Shown: piece by piece, positions 34,623 through 45,655 of the stretch | Layout: the number at the start of each line of letters is the position of its first letter | Position numbering within the stretch: the first letter of the stretch is position 1 | Origin: Candidatus Absconditabacterales bacterium | Lineage (GTDB): Bacteria > Patescibacteriota > Gracilibacteria > Absconditabacterales > Absconditicoccaceae | Assembly: GCA_023228925.1 (NCBI GenBank) | Contig: JALOAF010000002.1 | Span: forward strand, 1 to 64,000 | DNA length: 64,000 bases | Direction of reading: 5' to 3' | Program-made: the position numbers and the translations under genes | The notes under the pieces: generated by a model | Databases searched by the model: none | What the model was told of the DNA's origin: nothing | The model's input: only the letters and a program-made list of their open reading frames with translations

Positions 34623-35239
34623 TGTTAAATATCTATATCGTCAGACATGGACAAGATGAAGATAATCAAAACGGAATACTCAACGGACATCGCGATATGC
34701 CATTGACAGAATTAGGTAAAACACAAGCACAACAATTAGCACAAAAAATAAAAAACATAGGCATTCATTTTGATAAAGCATATAGTTCTCCGCTACAAAG
34801 AGCATATATTACTTGAAAAATAATCACAGATGCATTAAGTATAGATGCACCAGAACAGTTAGATATTTTCATCGAGCGCGATTTTGGTAGTATGACGGGC
34901 AAAGCTATCCAAGACATAGAGATTCTCTGTGCACCAAATATTATCAAATCCGAAACTGTTATCTATTTTCTTAATCCAGAAGGAGCGGAAACATTTCCAC
35001 AAGTATTAAGAAGAGCAAAACAAGCCTTAACATATATCCAAAAAAAACACAAAAATGGGAATATTTTACTAACAACTCATTGAGATTTTGGTAAAATGCT
35101 ATATAGTGCCTATTATGGATTAAGTCGGACAGACACATTAGTAAATTTTCATTTTGGTAATTGAGAGGTACTGCTCCTATCACTCAGCATTACAGAAAAA
35201 GAAGCACACCTATTCCAAACAAAACAATACAATCATTAA
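34622..35239 (+). CDS. histidine phosphatase (phosphoglycerate mutase-like)
   Basis: 205 residues. Catalytic RHG-type motif IYIVRHGQDEDNQNGILNGH near the N terminus, SSPLQRAYITG, and TTHGDFGKMLY with the second catalytic His. Could be a cofactor-dependent phosphoglycerate mutase relative or another phosphatase. Only 3 of 15 glycines are TGA, and codons such as CGC, CGG, GCG are commoner than in neighbours. An in-frame ATG at 34592 inside proS is less likely than the TAATG overlap start. Confidence 0.88.
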
Positions 35240-35272
35240 AAAAAACATATATTAGAAAACATATAATAATAA

Positions 35273-35309
35273 AAAAGCCAACTTACATCAAAGAAGTCGG
35301 CTTTTTATT
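35273..35309. terminator. bidirectional terminator
   Basis: AAAAGCC(A)ACTT and AAGT(C)GGCTTTT pair with one mismatch around ACATCAAAG, with A and T runs outside, between the phosphatase gene and the convergent ppdK. Confidence 0.75.
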
Positions 35310-35318
35310 TTATAATAA

Positions 35319-37961
35319 TTATTTATCGTTTTTTAAAGTAGCATGAGCTGCAGCTAATCTCGCAATAGGAACTCTATATGGAGAACAAGAAACATAAGTA
35401 AGTCCAACTCTATGACAGAATTCAATAGAAGCAGGATCTCATCCATGTTCACCACAAATTCCTAACTTGATATTTGGTCTAGTAGATTTTCATTTTTCTA
35501 CTGCTATTTCTACTAATTGTCCTACTCATTCTTGATCTAAGGTTTGGAAAGGATCTTTATCAAAAATACTTTGATTTACATATTCTTTGATAAATTTACC
35601 TGCATCATCTCTAGAGAATCCTAATCCCATCTGAGTAAGATCATTTGTTCCAAATGAAAAAAACTCAGCAGATTCAGCAACTTTATCAGCAGTCAAAGCT
35701 CATCTAGGAACTTCTATCATTGTTCCAACTGTATAATTTACTTCAATTCCATATTTTTCCATAGTACTTTTTGCAACTCTGTGTACAATTTCTAGATTGA
35801 AATCTAGCTCTTGTTTGAATCATACTAGTGGTATCATAATCTCAGGAGTGATTTGTTTTCATTCTTTTGCAAGTTCACAAGCTGCTGAAATTACTGCCTC
35901 TGTTTGCATTTCTGCTATTTCTGGATAAGAAATAACCAATCTACATCCTCTATGTCCTAGCATAGGATTGAATTCATGAAGTCAATTAATTCTATCTTTT
36001 AATATAGAAACTTCTACATTCATATCTTTTGATAATTCTACAATATCCTCTTCTTCTGTTGGTAAAAATTCATGTAATGGAGGATCCAAAAATCTAATTG
36101 TAACAGGAAATCATTCCATTGCGTTAAATAAACCAACAAAATCTTCTTTTTGAAAAGGAAGTAATTTTGCAAGAGCCTTTTTTCTTCCATCAAGACTGTC
36201 TGACAAAATCATTTCTCTAACCGCTTTAATTCTATCGTCAGCAAAAAACATATGTTCTGTTCTACAAAGTCAAATACCTTCAGCTCAAAACTTTTTAGCC
36301 ATCAACGCATCATTTGGAGTATCCGCATTTGTTCTAATTCAAAGCTTTCTGTATTTATCAGCCCATTGCATTAATATAGCAAAATCTCAACTTAATTCTG
36401 GATCTACTGTTTTTAACTCTCCAGCAAAAACTTCTCATGTTGAACCATCTAATGTCAAAATATCTCACTCTTTGAAAACTCTTTGCCCTATGGTCAAAGT
36501 TTTAGATTTTTCATCTATAGTAATTTCATTAGCTCCAGCTACACAACATTTTCACATTCATCTTGCTACAACTGCTGCATGTGAAGTCATTCATCCTCTA
36601 GCTGTTAAAATTCATTGAGAAGCATGCATTCATTGAATATCTTCTGGAGAAGTTTCAGTTCTAATTAATAGTATTTTTTTACCTTCTTGAGCCCACTCAT
36701 GAGCATCTTCTGCTGTAAATACAATTTGCCCTACCCCAGCTCCTGGTGATGCTGGCAAACCTTTTGTTAATAATTCTGCTGAATTTTTAGCAGAAACTTC
36801 TATTTGTTTGTGGAGCAAAGCATCCAATTGTTCTGGTTCTACTCTAAGTATTGCTGTTTTTTCATCTATCAATCACTCTTTAACCATATCCACAGCCATT
36901 TTTACAGCAGCAGCAGCAGTTCTTTTTCCACTTCTTGTTTGAAGAATATAAAGTTTTCATTCTTGTATAGTAAATTCTAAATCTTGCATATCTTTGTAGT
37001 GTTTTTCTAGGTTTTTATAAATATCTACTAATTCAGCATAACAATCTGGCATTTGTCTTTCTAATTCTGCAATTTCCAATGGTGTTCTAATACCTGCTAC
37101 CACATCTTCTCATTGTGCATTCATTAGATATTCTCCATAAAATTTATTTTCTCAAGTAGATGGATTTCTAGTAAAACAAACTCCAGTTCATGACGTTTCT
37201 CACATATTTCCAAAAACCATCGATTGAATATTAACCGCCGTTCATATCAATCATTTAATGTTGTTTAATTTTCTATAAACGATAGCTCTATCATTATTCC
37301 AAGAATTGAATACTGCATCTATAGACATAGTCAATTGTTCTCTACCATCATTTGGAAACATTTTTCCAGTATTTTTTTGTATTGTTTCTTTGTATAAATA
37401 AACAACTTTCTGCAAATCTTCTACCGATAAGTCTGTATCATTTTTTATTCACTTTTCATTTTTAACTTTTTGTAATTGCTCTTCAAAATGACGATGTTCT
37501 ACTCACATAACAACATCTCCAAACATTTGAATAAATCTTCTATAACTATCCCAAGCAAACCTCTCATTTCAAGTTTTGTTTGCTAATCAAACTACAGACT
37601 CATCATTTAATCATAAATTTAAAACAGTATCCATCATACCTGGCATAGATGCAGCTGCTCCAGATCTAACTGAAACTAATAATGGATCCTGAGAATTTCA
37701 TAATTTTTTACCCATAGTTTTTTCCAATTTTTGTAATTTAAGCTCAACTTGATCCAAGACTTCTTGAGCATTAACTTTATTATTTTGATAATAAAGTTCA
37801 CAAGCTTCTGTACTTACTGTAAACCCATCAGGAATAGGTAAGCCCAAAGACATCATTTCTGCTAAATTTGCTCACTTTCCTCCAATAATGTATTTGTTTA
37901 CTCCTTTGCCTTCATCAAAAGAATAAACAAATTTTTTTGTTTTAGTTCAAAATAATCCCAT
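35319..37961 (-). CDS. ppdK: pyruvate, phosphate dikinase
   Basis: 880 residues, standard length. Interconverts pyruvate, ATP and Pi with PEP, AMP and PPi; common in anaerobes with PPi-linked glycolysis. N-terminal ATP-grasp domain, the swivelling phospho-His region [20 protein letters not shown], and a C-terminal TIM barrel ([36 protein letters not shown]). Many TGA codons at conserved glycines. Monocistronic. Confidence 0.96.
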
Positions 37962-38289
37962 AATTTTTTTGCATAAAAAAAATAAAAAGTTCAAAATTCA
38001 TAATATAATATTCTTTTTGTTTTTCAATAGCAAGTAGACAAATATAGACAAGAAAATTTTAGTAAATTTTAATTACTCTTATTGCTTATATGTTAAAATA
38101 CCATTTTTTATTAAATTTTATTAAATAAAGTTTTTTTTATAGTTCTATTTTTTCTAATAAACAAGGTTTTATATTCTTCCAATTTTCTAAAAAACTACTT
38201 ATTCTAAGAAAAAATATTAACATAAAATTACTTGAAAATTTCAAGTTTTTAACTAAACAAAATATTGTTTTATTTTATTTACATATACA
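37962..38289. other. intergenic, nothing recognised
   Basis: AT-rich spacer between the divergent ppdK and mscL genes. It should contain both promoters, but no clear -35/-10 pair or palindrome stands out. Confidence 0.5.
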
Positions 38290-38718
38290 ATGATAAAAGA
38301 GTTTAAAGAGTTTGCCATAAAATGAAATATGGTAGACATGGCTATATGAATTGTTATTTGAGCAGCCTTTTCTACTATAGTAAAATCTTTGGTAGACGAT
38401 GTAATTATGCCAATTATTTCTGGAATATTTAAAATACCAGATTTTTCAAACCTATTTCTTGTTTTATCAAATCCTAGTGGAGAAAGGTTCTCTAGTGTAG
38501 CATTAGCTCGCGAAGCTTGAGCATCTGTATTAGCTTACTGACTATTTATCAACGCTATATTAGCATTTTTAGTAGTAAGTATCACTTTGTTTTTTGTTGT
38601 GAAAGGTATCAATAAACTTAAAAAACCAGAAGCAAAAGCAGAGGAAGTTCCAAAAATATCAGAAATAGATGTATTGATAGATATCAGAGAAGAGTTGAAA
38701 AAAACCAAATGAAAATAG
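38290..38718 (+). CDS. mscL: large-conductance mechanosensitive channel
   Basis: 142 residues. Releases solutes on hypo-osmotic shock. Starts MIKEFKEFAIKGNMVDMAIG, leading into helix 1 with VIGAAFSTIVKSLVDDVIMP, a periplasmic loop, a second helix (LFINAILAFLVVSITLFFVV) and a charged C-terminal helix. TAG stop. The next gene starts inside the last ten bases. Confidence 0.95.
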
Positions 38719-39434
38719 AAAACTTTATATCAAAATACAATATTCAAAAAATTAAAAAGTTGGAACAAAAGGATCCACAGTTTTTAGCATTACAAGAAAC
38801 TTGGAAAAAAATTAAAAATAAAAATGAAAATCTATTTTTATATTTAACAATACAGTGTTCTTTAGTGAGTTATCAAATAGCTTGAACAGGAGAATTGCGA
38901 CGAAAAGAGTTTGGTGATAAAATTTGGAAAGACCGAAGTTTATTACAAAACTTACGACAAAAAAAACAAGATAATAGTATTTGGCGATATAATTTTCTAA
39001 CAAATTCTAAATATAACAAAAGAATATATAATATAAAAACTGACAGAATCAAAAAATTCAATAAAATTCTAAAAAATAATATAAATTTCCAAAACTTTTG
39101 AAACGACTTAGAAGAGTTGAATGATCTTGTTTCCAAAACAATGAAAGTAAAAAAAGAAAGTAAAACAAATGTTTTTTCTGTTAAAATGTTTTGATATGCT
39201 TATGAAATAATTTCGTGAAAAGAAACAATATACCCTATGGATGTCCAAATACCAGTGGATAGCAGAATCAAAAAAATTTATATTAATTCTTTAAGTAAAA
39301 AAGAAAAAGCAAATAGTATAAATAGTACAGATATTCAAAATTATTTTCAAACTTTATCAAAAAAATACAATATTCCACCACTACACTTAGACTCTATTCT
39401 CTGGTTGGACTACTGGACAAAATTTTTTATTTAA
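38709..39434 (+). CDS. AGOG-type N-glycosylase/DNA lyase
   Basis: 241 residues. KTNVFSVKMFGYAYEIISGK (candidate catalytic Lys about 159) followed by MDVQIPVDSRIKK (Asp about 184) is the K...D pattern of archaeal 8-oxoguanine DNA glycosylase (helix-hairpin-helix family); the N-terminal VSYQIAGTGELRRKEFGDKI also fits. Would excise oxidised guanine and nick the strand. Overlaps mscL by ten bases, implying one transcript. AGOG is mainly archaeal and thermophile-associated, so transfer is possible. Confidence 0.8.
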
Positions 39435-39450
39435 TAATTAGTTCTAAAAG

Positions 39451-39684
39451 ATGAACTCTATTAAAAAATGAATATACAAACACTATAAAGGCAATTTGTA
39501 CGAATTAATTGATATTGTAGTACATAGTGAAAGTTGAGAAGAGTTGGTGTTGTATAAAGCTCTTTACAACGATACAGAATGAAAATCTCAATTACGAATC
39601 AGACCAAAAAAAATGTTTTTTGAAGATGTAATTATAGATGGAATCACAAAACCTCGTTTTGAATATTTATGAGAAAAAATTTAA
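39451..39684 (+). CDS. DUF1653 family protein
   Basis: 77 residues. KGIYKHYKGNLYELIDIVVH and LVLYKALY...LRIRPKKMFFEDV match the DUF1653 layout (YxHYKGxxYxVxxxaxHSET, vVxYxxLY, RPxxmF). Function unknown. Follows the glycosylase by 16 bases. Confidence 0.9.
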
Positions 39685-39691
39685 GAAACAC

Positions 39692-39718
39692 AAAAACTAA
39701 TTTTTTGAATTCCCTATA
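39692..39718 (+). repeat. left copy of a direct repeat flanking two unknown genes
   Basis: A 27-base sequence beginning AAAAACTAATTTTTTGAATT recurs at 41142-41168 with two mismatches, same orientation, about 1.45 kb away. Confidence 0.55.
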
Positions 39719-39804
39719 CAATAAAAAATATCTTACTTTATTCATTTCCAATGAAATCAAGTTATTTATACGAATACTAATAATTTATCTAGGCAAAATA
39801 ACCC

Positions 39805-40410
39805 CTAATCCAATATGCTTAACAAAGAATTGATATTATCAAGTTCTCAAGAAAACATAATATTTGAATCTGAATTTGACAATTCAAGTCACAATTTTTG
39901 TAATTTTTTGATCAATACATTTCTTTTATCAACATCATCTAGCATAATATTTCAATTTACCACTCAATTATCATAATTTATTTCATAAGAATAAATTTTT
40001 CAATCCTGTAAATAATACTTTTGATATGTCTGTTGAGATTTATCTGATATGTTCATCATTCTCGCTTTGTCTGAATCAAAAAATTTCCAGTATCTTCTCA
40101 TAGATTCCTCTTGTTCTCTAAAAAGATCTTTGAAATATTTATTCTGTCTATCAAAATATCTATCAAATTCATCAAAAACATTTACAGTACGATCAATTCT
40201 ATAAGGATTTTGATAATAAATAATCCCACGAGATTCTATATTTGCTATCTTATTTTGATAATGAGTAACAAGAATAATAATAAAGATAACAAGTATCACA
40301 ATTATCCATCAACTAACTCAAAGATACTTATTAATTTTTTCAAAATTTTTCTTAACAAAATTATCACAATTCTTGATTGTGTTTTTCAAAGTTTTTTCTG
40401 ATTTTTTCAT
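39805..40410 (-). CDS. membrane-anchored unknown protein
   Basis: 201 residues, TAG stop. A basic cytosolic start (MKKSEKTLKNTIKNCDNFVK), one membrane helix (about 38-56, IIVILVIFIIILVTH), then an Asp/Arg/Tyr-rich exterior part (RTVNVFDEFDRYFDRQNKYF). No family recognised. Preceded by another unknown gene, from which a hairpin terminator separates it. Confidence 0.65.
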
Positions 40411-40430
40411 TTCCCACTTTTTATCATCTA

Positions 40431-40457
40431 AAAAAAAGAGCTAGATTGCTCTAGCTC
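40431..40457 (-). terminator. terminator between two minus-strand unknown genes
   Basis: GAGCTAGA, loop GCAA (read on minus), TCTAGCTC, then seven T on the minus strand. Perfect 8-base stem just after the upstream gene's stop. Confidence 0.85.
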
Positions 40458-40470
40458 GCAAACAAAAACA

Positions 40471-40956
40471 TTATTTATCAAATTTAGAGATTTCAGTTTC
40501 AACCTTTTGAATATCCAAATCAATACTTTCAATCATATCATCTCTTCATTCAGTTTTGAATTTTTTCTTGTAATCTTTGAGCTTTTGAAGAGTTGATTTG
40601 AGATGTTTTAAGGTTTCATCTTTGTGTTGCTTTTGATATTCAATTTTTTCTAATTCTAATTCATATTTATTGAGATCAATCAGACCTCATTCATCATAAT
40701 TGTCTTGTTCTTCATCATATCAATCATAAGTTAATCACAATCTTCTATCAATAAGATTGTCCAAATAATTCTGTAAATTTGCCCAATCTCACAATCATAA
40801 TATCGGAGATCTTGGCGTGTTAGAAAAACTTTCTAATCATGAAACCTCATTGTTTTTAGCAAAAGATTGAAAATCTTGAGGATTATCAAACTCTCTTTCA
40901 ATCTTCTCTTCTTTTCAATTAATGTTTTTGTAAACATAAACCTTTCATTTGAACAT
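40471..40956 (-). CDS. unknown acidic coiled-coil protein
   Basis: 161 residues. Start MFKGKVYVYKNINGKEEKIE, a loop with RSPILGLGDWANLQNYLDNL, an acidic patch (GYDEEQDNYDEGG), then a C-terminal coiled coil (LELEKIEYQKQHKDETLKHL). Many TGA codons. No family recognised. It lies between the direct repeats together with the 201-residue membrane protein. Confidence 0.65.
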
Positions 40957-41319
40957 ATTTAATATTGGTTAAAAAATAAAAAGTAGCACCAAAACTGTAT
41001 CAGTGCTATAATAAGAATTTTTTTTTATTTTGCAAGTTTTTTTGTCCTTTTACCTGTTAAATAATTTGACTTATTTGTATTTGTCTAAGTTTATGTACAT
41101 AAATTAAAAAATATCCCATACTTTTTTGAACAAAGAATACTAAAAACTAATTTTTTGAATTTTCTATATTGTAAACAAATAAGCAATTCAATAAATTTTC
41201 CAAAAAACAGTTCGATTGAGAAACACAATTTGCTAAACAAATTTTTATTATTTAAAAAAACATTGCACTTATTCCTCAAAAAGTTATACATTTCATACTT
41301 TATATAATTTAAATATACT
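40957..41319. other. intergenic region
   Basis: AT-rich DNA between divergent genes. Contains the right copy of the direct repeat (41142-41168). No open frame under table 25 looks coding and no clear promoter is visible. Confidence 0.5.
41142..41168 (+). repeat. right copy of the direct repeat
   Basis: Matches 39692-39718 except for CC/TT near the end. Similarity does not extend far on either side. Confidence 0.55.
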
Positions 41320-41532
41320 ATGAAAAAACAAAGTTCTATCAAAATTGAATGATCAGCTTCTGTTGGTACAAAATGACAAATTGTAATTCCAAAAAATGTT
41401 AGAGAAAAATTCAAATTAAAACCTGGAGATGATTTAGTTGTTTTATCTTCTGATGATGCTATCTTTTTGGTAAAATCAGAAAATCTTGAAAATATGATAT
41501 GATCTTTTGAAAATATAATAAATAGTTTATAA
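41320..41532 (+). CDS. AbrB/SpoVT family DNA-binding protein
   Basis: 70 residues. Swapped-hairpin motif VGTKGQIVIPKNVREKFKLK then PGDDLVVL. Typical of small transition-state regulators or antitoxin DNA-binding subunits; no toxin adjoins it. Converges on dnaJ, four bases apart. Confidence 0.9.
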
Positions 41533-41536
41533 AAAA

Positions 41537-42598
41537 CTACTTACTTTCCTGTAGTTTTTTCCATAATTTTTCTTGTTCTTTACTCAATCTTCTTGGAATT
41601 TTCAATTTTGGAATAATAAATAGGTCTCATTTTTTTGAAAAAACTCCTCCACTACCAAAACCTTTTCCTGAAACTTTTATTTGTTCATCTAATTGTGTTC
41701 ATTTTGGAATTTTTATCTTAATTTTCCCACTTGGATGCGGAATTTCATACTCTCATCATAATACCAAATCATAAATCGTAACTTCCTGATTTACATAAAT
41801 ATGATCTCATTTTCTAATATAATTTAGATTTTCGCTTACATTAATTTGTATGTATAAATCGCCTGTTGGCATACCATTTTGACCATCATCTCACTTATTG
41901 GAATATTTCAAATAAACTCCATCATTTATTCATGCGGGAATTTTTACTTCCAATATTTCTTTTACTTCTTCCAGTCCACCATTTTCTAATTTTTTTCAAT
42001 CTTTAAAATATTGTTGTCCACTTCATCCACAAGTAGGACAGGCACTTTGAGTTTGCATTACCCCAAAAGGAGATTGAACTTGCTTTGTTACTCTTCCTCT
42101 ACCAGCACACATATCACAAGTTTTTGCTTCTGCTCATTTTACTACTCTTTTACGAGTATAAGATATTTTTTTTGTGACTCATAAATATGATTCATCGAAT
42201 GTGATTGTAATCTTTTTTTTTAGATCTTCTCAACTTTTTGGTCATCCACCAGCTCCACCAAAACCTCAAAATCATCATCAAAAAATATTTCAGACAATAT
42301 CTCATAAATCACCAAAATCAAAACCTGCTCATCAAGTTTGAAATCATCCAAAATTTCCTCATCCACCAAAACCTCAAAATCATCATTTTCTAAAAGCATC
42401 ATATTGTTGTCTTTTTTCTTTATTTCAAATTACTTGATTTGCCTCATTTATTTCTTGGAACTTTTCTTTGTTTCATCAAGCCTTATCTGGATGATATTTT
42501 ATAGCAGCTTTTCTAAATGCTTTTTTTATTTCATCTTCGGTAGCATTTTCTGACACTCACAAAATTTCATAATAATTTTTTTTAGGATCAAAGTCCAT
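41537..42598 (-). CDS. dnaJ: DnaJ (Hsp40) co-chaperone with a reduced zinc finger
   Basis: 353 residues, TAG stop. J domain with HPD (KYHPDKAWGN), a Gly/Phe region rich in TGA (GGFGGFGGGGNFGGF), then only two CxxCxGxG repeats (CDMCAGRG and CPTCGGSG) instead of four, then the C-terminal substrate domains (IPAGINDGVYLKYSNKGDDG, PTGDLYIQI). Stimulates DnaK. With two repeats it could form only one zinc site. No frameshift is needed, so the shortening looks genuine. Confidence 0.93.
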
Positions 42599-42802
42599 AA
42601 GTACAAATTAAAAATATAAAATCATTAAAAATATTGAATATTTTCAAAACAATAGCACTTAAATAAGTGTTGTGCTATACTAATAAAAAAAACTTAAAAT
42701 GCAAACTATTTTAAGAAAAATTCAGCAAGAATGCTCATTTAAAGTTAAAAAAAATGTTTTAAGAAAAAAGTCAAATTAAATGTAATTTTAGAAGCCATTT
42801 TT

Positions 42803-42831
42803 TTGACAAAAACTATATTTTTCATTATAAT
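42803..42831 (+). promoter_or_regulatory. consensus promoter of pilT
   Basis: Perfect TTGACA (42803-42808), 17-base spacer, perfect TATAAT (42826-42831), 34 bases before the pilT ATG. Confidence 0.85.
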
Positions 42832-42864
42832 GATAATGTATATTTTATTTTATAAATAAAATCT

Positions 42865-43944
42865 ATGGAAAAACCTTGAATAGATATTGAAAAAATTTTA
42901 TCTTTGATAGCAAAAAATCCAAACATTTCAGATTTACATTTATCTAGTGGAGAATGTATTTCTTATAGATTAAATTGAGAAATTATCAGAGAAGAATCTG
43001 CTGGTAAAATGACTGCTGAATGAATGGAGTTAATTTTAAGACAATTATTTCATTGAAATCCACAAAGATTTGATAAATTTTTATGAGACAAAGAATCAGA
43101 TTTTGCTTATATATCAAAAGATGAAACTGCTTATAGAGTAAATGCATATCTAAAAACATGAAGAGTTGGTATTGTTATGAGAAAAATTGGAAAAGAAGCT
43201 AAAAAGCTAGAAGATATTATGTTTAATAATATCGCTAATAGTATTAGAGAAAATATTTTAAAAAAGAAAAAATGATTATATTTAGTAACATGACCTACTG
43301 GTAGCTGAAAATCTACAAGTCTAGTTGCTATGTTGGAAGAAATAAATAAAAATAGATCAGAAAATTTAATATCAATAGAAGATCCTATAGAATATGTTTT
43401 TGAACCCAAAAAATGTATTATCTCACAAAGAGAAATTTGACATGACACTTGGTCTTTTGCAAATGCTTTAAGATCAGCTATGAGACAAGATCCTGATGTG
43501 ATATTTGTTGGAGAAATTCGTGATAAAGAAACAGCAGAAGCTGTTTTAAATTTAGCAGAAACTGGACATTTGGTTTTTAGTACTTTACACACAAATTCTG
43601 CTTCTCATACAATTAATAGGTTTATATCTTTTTTTCCACCAGATATTCAATGAAGTGTTGCAGAAAGACTTTCTGAATCTTTAATTGGAGTTCAATCTCA
43701 AATTTTAGTCAAAAGTATTGATGCTTCCACTAGAGTATGAATATTTGAATTAATGTTAAATACTCAATCTGTAAAAACAAATATAAAAAAGAAAGATGTA
43801 GATCAAATAGATAGTATTATAGAAACATCTAATATGATTTGAATGATAACTTTAAAACAATATGCAGAAAATTTAGTAAATAAAGGTATAATTAATGCAG
43901 ATGATATTGAATGGATTTTAAATAAAAATTCAACAAAAATATAA
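42865..43944 (+). CDS. pilT: type IV pilus retraction ATPase
   Basis: 359 residues. Hexameric ATPase that depolymerises pili for twitching and DNA uptake. N-terminal [19 protein letters not shown], Walker A GPTGSGKST (two of its glycines are TGA), Asp box [20 protein letters not shown], Walker [21 protein letters not shown], His box [20 protein letters not shown]. Heads a plus-strand run of four genes. Confidence 0.96.
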
Positions 43945-43971
43945 AAATTTATAAATTAAAATAAATAAAAA

Positions 43972-44382
43972 ATGGCTAATACAGAACTTATAAAACAAAA
44001 ACTTCCACAAGAATTATGGGAAAAAGCAAGCAAATTTGATATTCCAGATTATTTTTTAGAAGATAATTCTGATGCTGTAATTTTAGTATTAAATTCTAGA
44101 TCTTTATCAAAGGATGATGAAAAGCAAAATTGGTTTAATTTAGTTCCTATGATGAATGAAGAACAAATAAATAAATTAAAAGATATTTTAATTAGAGAAA
44201 GAGACAAAATAGCTGAAATTGAAGAAAAATATGAAAAGAAAAAAGAAGAAATTAAAGAAAAATATCAAACTAGATTCAATGCTGTTAATTATCAAAAAAC
44301 AATGTCTACTATACAAACAAAAGAAGAGCTTATTAGAGATAAAGAACAGGAAGAAGCCGAAGATTTACTTAAAAACCTTTAA
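43972..44382 (+). CDS. unknown coiled-coil protein
   Basis: 136 residues, no glycine at all. N-terminal globular part (ELWEKASKFDIPDYFLEDNS), then long charged helix (KIAEIEEKYEKKKEEIKEKY). 27 bases after pilT and 5 bases before a membrane protein gene, so likely a pilus-associated operon member. No family recognised. Confidence 0.75.
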   Translation: MANTELIKQKLPQELWEKASKFDIPDYFLEDNSDAVILVLNSRSLSKDDEKQNWFNLVPMMNEEQINKLKDILIRERDKIAEIEEKYEKKKEEIKEKYQTRFNAVNYQKTMSTIQTKEELIRDKEQEEAEDLLKNL

Positions 44383-44387
44383 TAAAA

Positions 44388-45197
44388 ATGTTTTGATACA
44401 AAAAAAATAAAAACATATTGATTTATATTCTGAGTTTTATGTTTTCTATAAGCTGACTTTTTTTATTAAATAATGTTTTTTGAATAGATTTAATGGAAAG
44501 TGCTTTTGATCCTGCTATGTCTTATGATACCGTAATAAATATATGAAAAAATAAAAAACAAGTTTGAGATTCTCTTCTTAGAGAAAAAACAACTATAGGA
44601 ATATGAGATAGTCCGACAAAAGAAGCTTGTTTTTTAAATTGAATATTAAAAGAATGAGTAGACGAGTCTTGATGTACTGAATTATGATGAGAACGAAAAA
44701 GAGAAATAATAGATATTAGTTCTCAAGCACCATTAATAGTTAGAATTACTAAGTTTTTACTTAGGATGACTATTGTTCTTTCTATTTCTATGGTAATATT
44801 TAATGCAGTAAAATATATGATAGAAATTTTATCATGAAAAGATCGAAAATCAGCAGAATCTAAAAAAAACTTAATTTATGTTATTGCTTGAGTTATGTTG
44901 GCCTTATTGAGTGTAAGTGTAATTAATTTAATAGTTTCTATTCCCAAAAGTAGCTTACAAACAAGTGACGATATTTCAAGCTTTACTATTTGATGTCAAA
45001 TTTGAACTAGTAATGAAATTATTACTGGCGATAATTTAAAGAAATATCTTTGTGAAGAGTTTTTATGATGAGAACGAAAATCTAAATGATTATGAAAACA
45101 ATGTTATATCACAACAACAGATAAACGAGAAAAAATAAATAATGAAAAAGCAAAAACAATGTGTGTTAACGATCTTTGATGAACTGTTGTAAATTAA
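44388..45197 (+). CDS. multi-pass membrane protein, pilin-operon associated
   Basis: 269 residues. Signal-type N-terminal helix (ILIYILSFMFSISGLFLLNN), an exported region with Cys, then two central helices (about 125-150 and 163-185, LLRMTIVLSISMVIFNAVKY and VIAGVMLALLSVSVINLIVS) resembling the paired helices of TrbC/VirB2-like pilins. A Cys-containing tail follows. Five bases downstream of the previous gene. Confidence 0.65.
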
Positions 45198-45219
45198 TTT
45201 ATTCAAATAAACTAATAAA

Positions 45220-45582
45220 ATGCTAAAATTAATTTTTATAATCTCATTATTGTGAATAAATATATCAAATGTTTTTTGAATTACTCTACAAACACCAAAT
45301 CCACATTGACAAGAAGACATTAATGTGTCATGATTTACACAAATAGAAAGTGATGAAACAACAGTATTTGATATAATACAAATAATAAACGATTATCTTT
45401 GGTTTGCTATAGCAGGAGTAGCTATGGTTGTTTTAGTTTATTGATGAATAAAATTAATGACAGCTGGTGGAAATAAAGATGCTATGTCTACTGCAAACAA
45501 AATGATTATTTGAGCTATAATAGCAATTTTTGTTGCTATATTATCTTATGCTATTATAAAATTAGTTGTAAACTTATTTTAA
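45220..45582 (+). CDS. TrbC/VirB2-like pilin-type membrane protein
   Basis: 120 residues. Signal peptide (MLKLIFIISLLGINISNVFG) plus two membrane helices (IAGVAMVVLVYGGIKLMTAG and IIGAIIAIFVAILSYAIIKL) separated by GGNKDAMSTANK. This is the TrbC/VirB2 and pilin-like shape common in candidate-phyla genomes. 22 bases after the related 269-residue protein. Confidence 0.75.
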
Positions 45583-45600
45583 ATAATAAAATTCAACATA

Positions 45601-45638
45601 AAAAAATAGTAATAAACAAAATTTCATTACTATTTTTT
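45601..45638. terminator. bidirectional terminator with a perfect 13-base stem
   Basis: AAAAAATAGTAAT (45601-45613) and ATTACTATTTTTT (45626-45638) flank a 12-base loop, between the pilin-like gene and the convergent wall-hydrolase gene. Confidence 0.85.
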
Positions 45639-45655
45639 AAAATATAAAAATCAAA

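Noticed and set aside
41091-41414. 107-residue minus-strand frame upstream of AbrB
   Set aside because: Overlaps the AbrB gene antisense and has no recognisable features.
42865-43944. TGA as tryptophan (code 4) or selenocysteine
   Set aside because: P-loop and other invariant Gly positions carry TGA, TGG is used for Trp as normal, and no SECIS-like context repeats at these sites.
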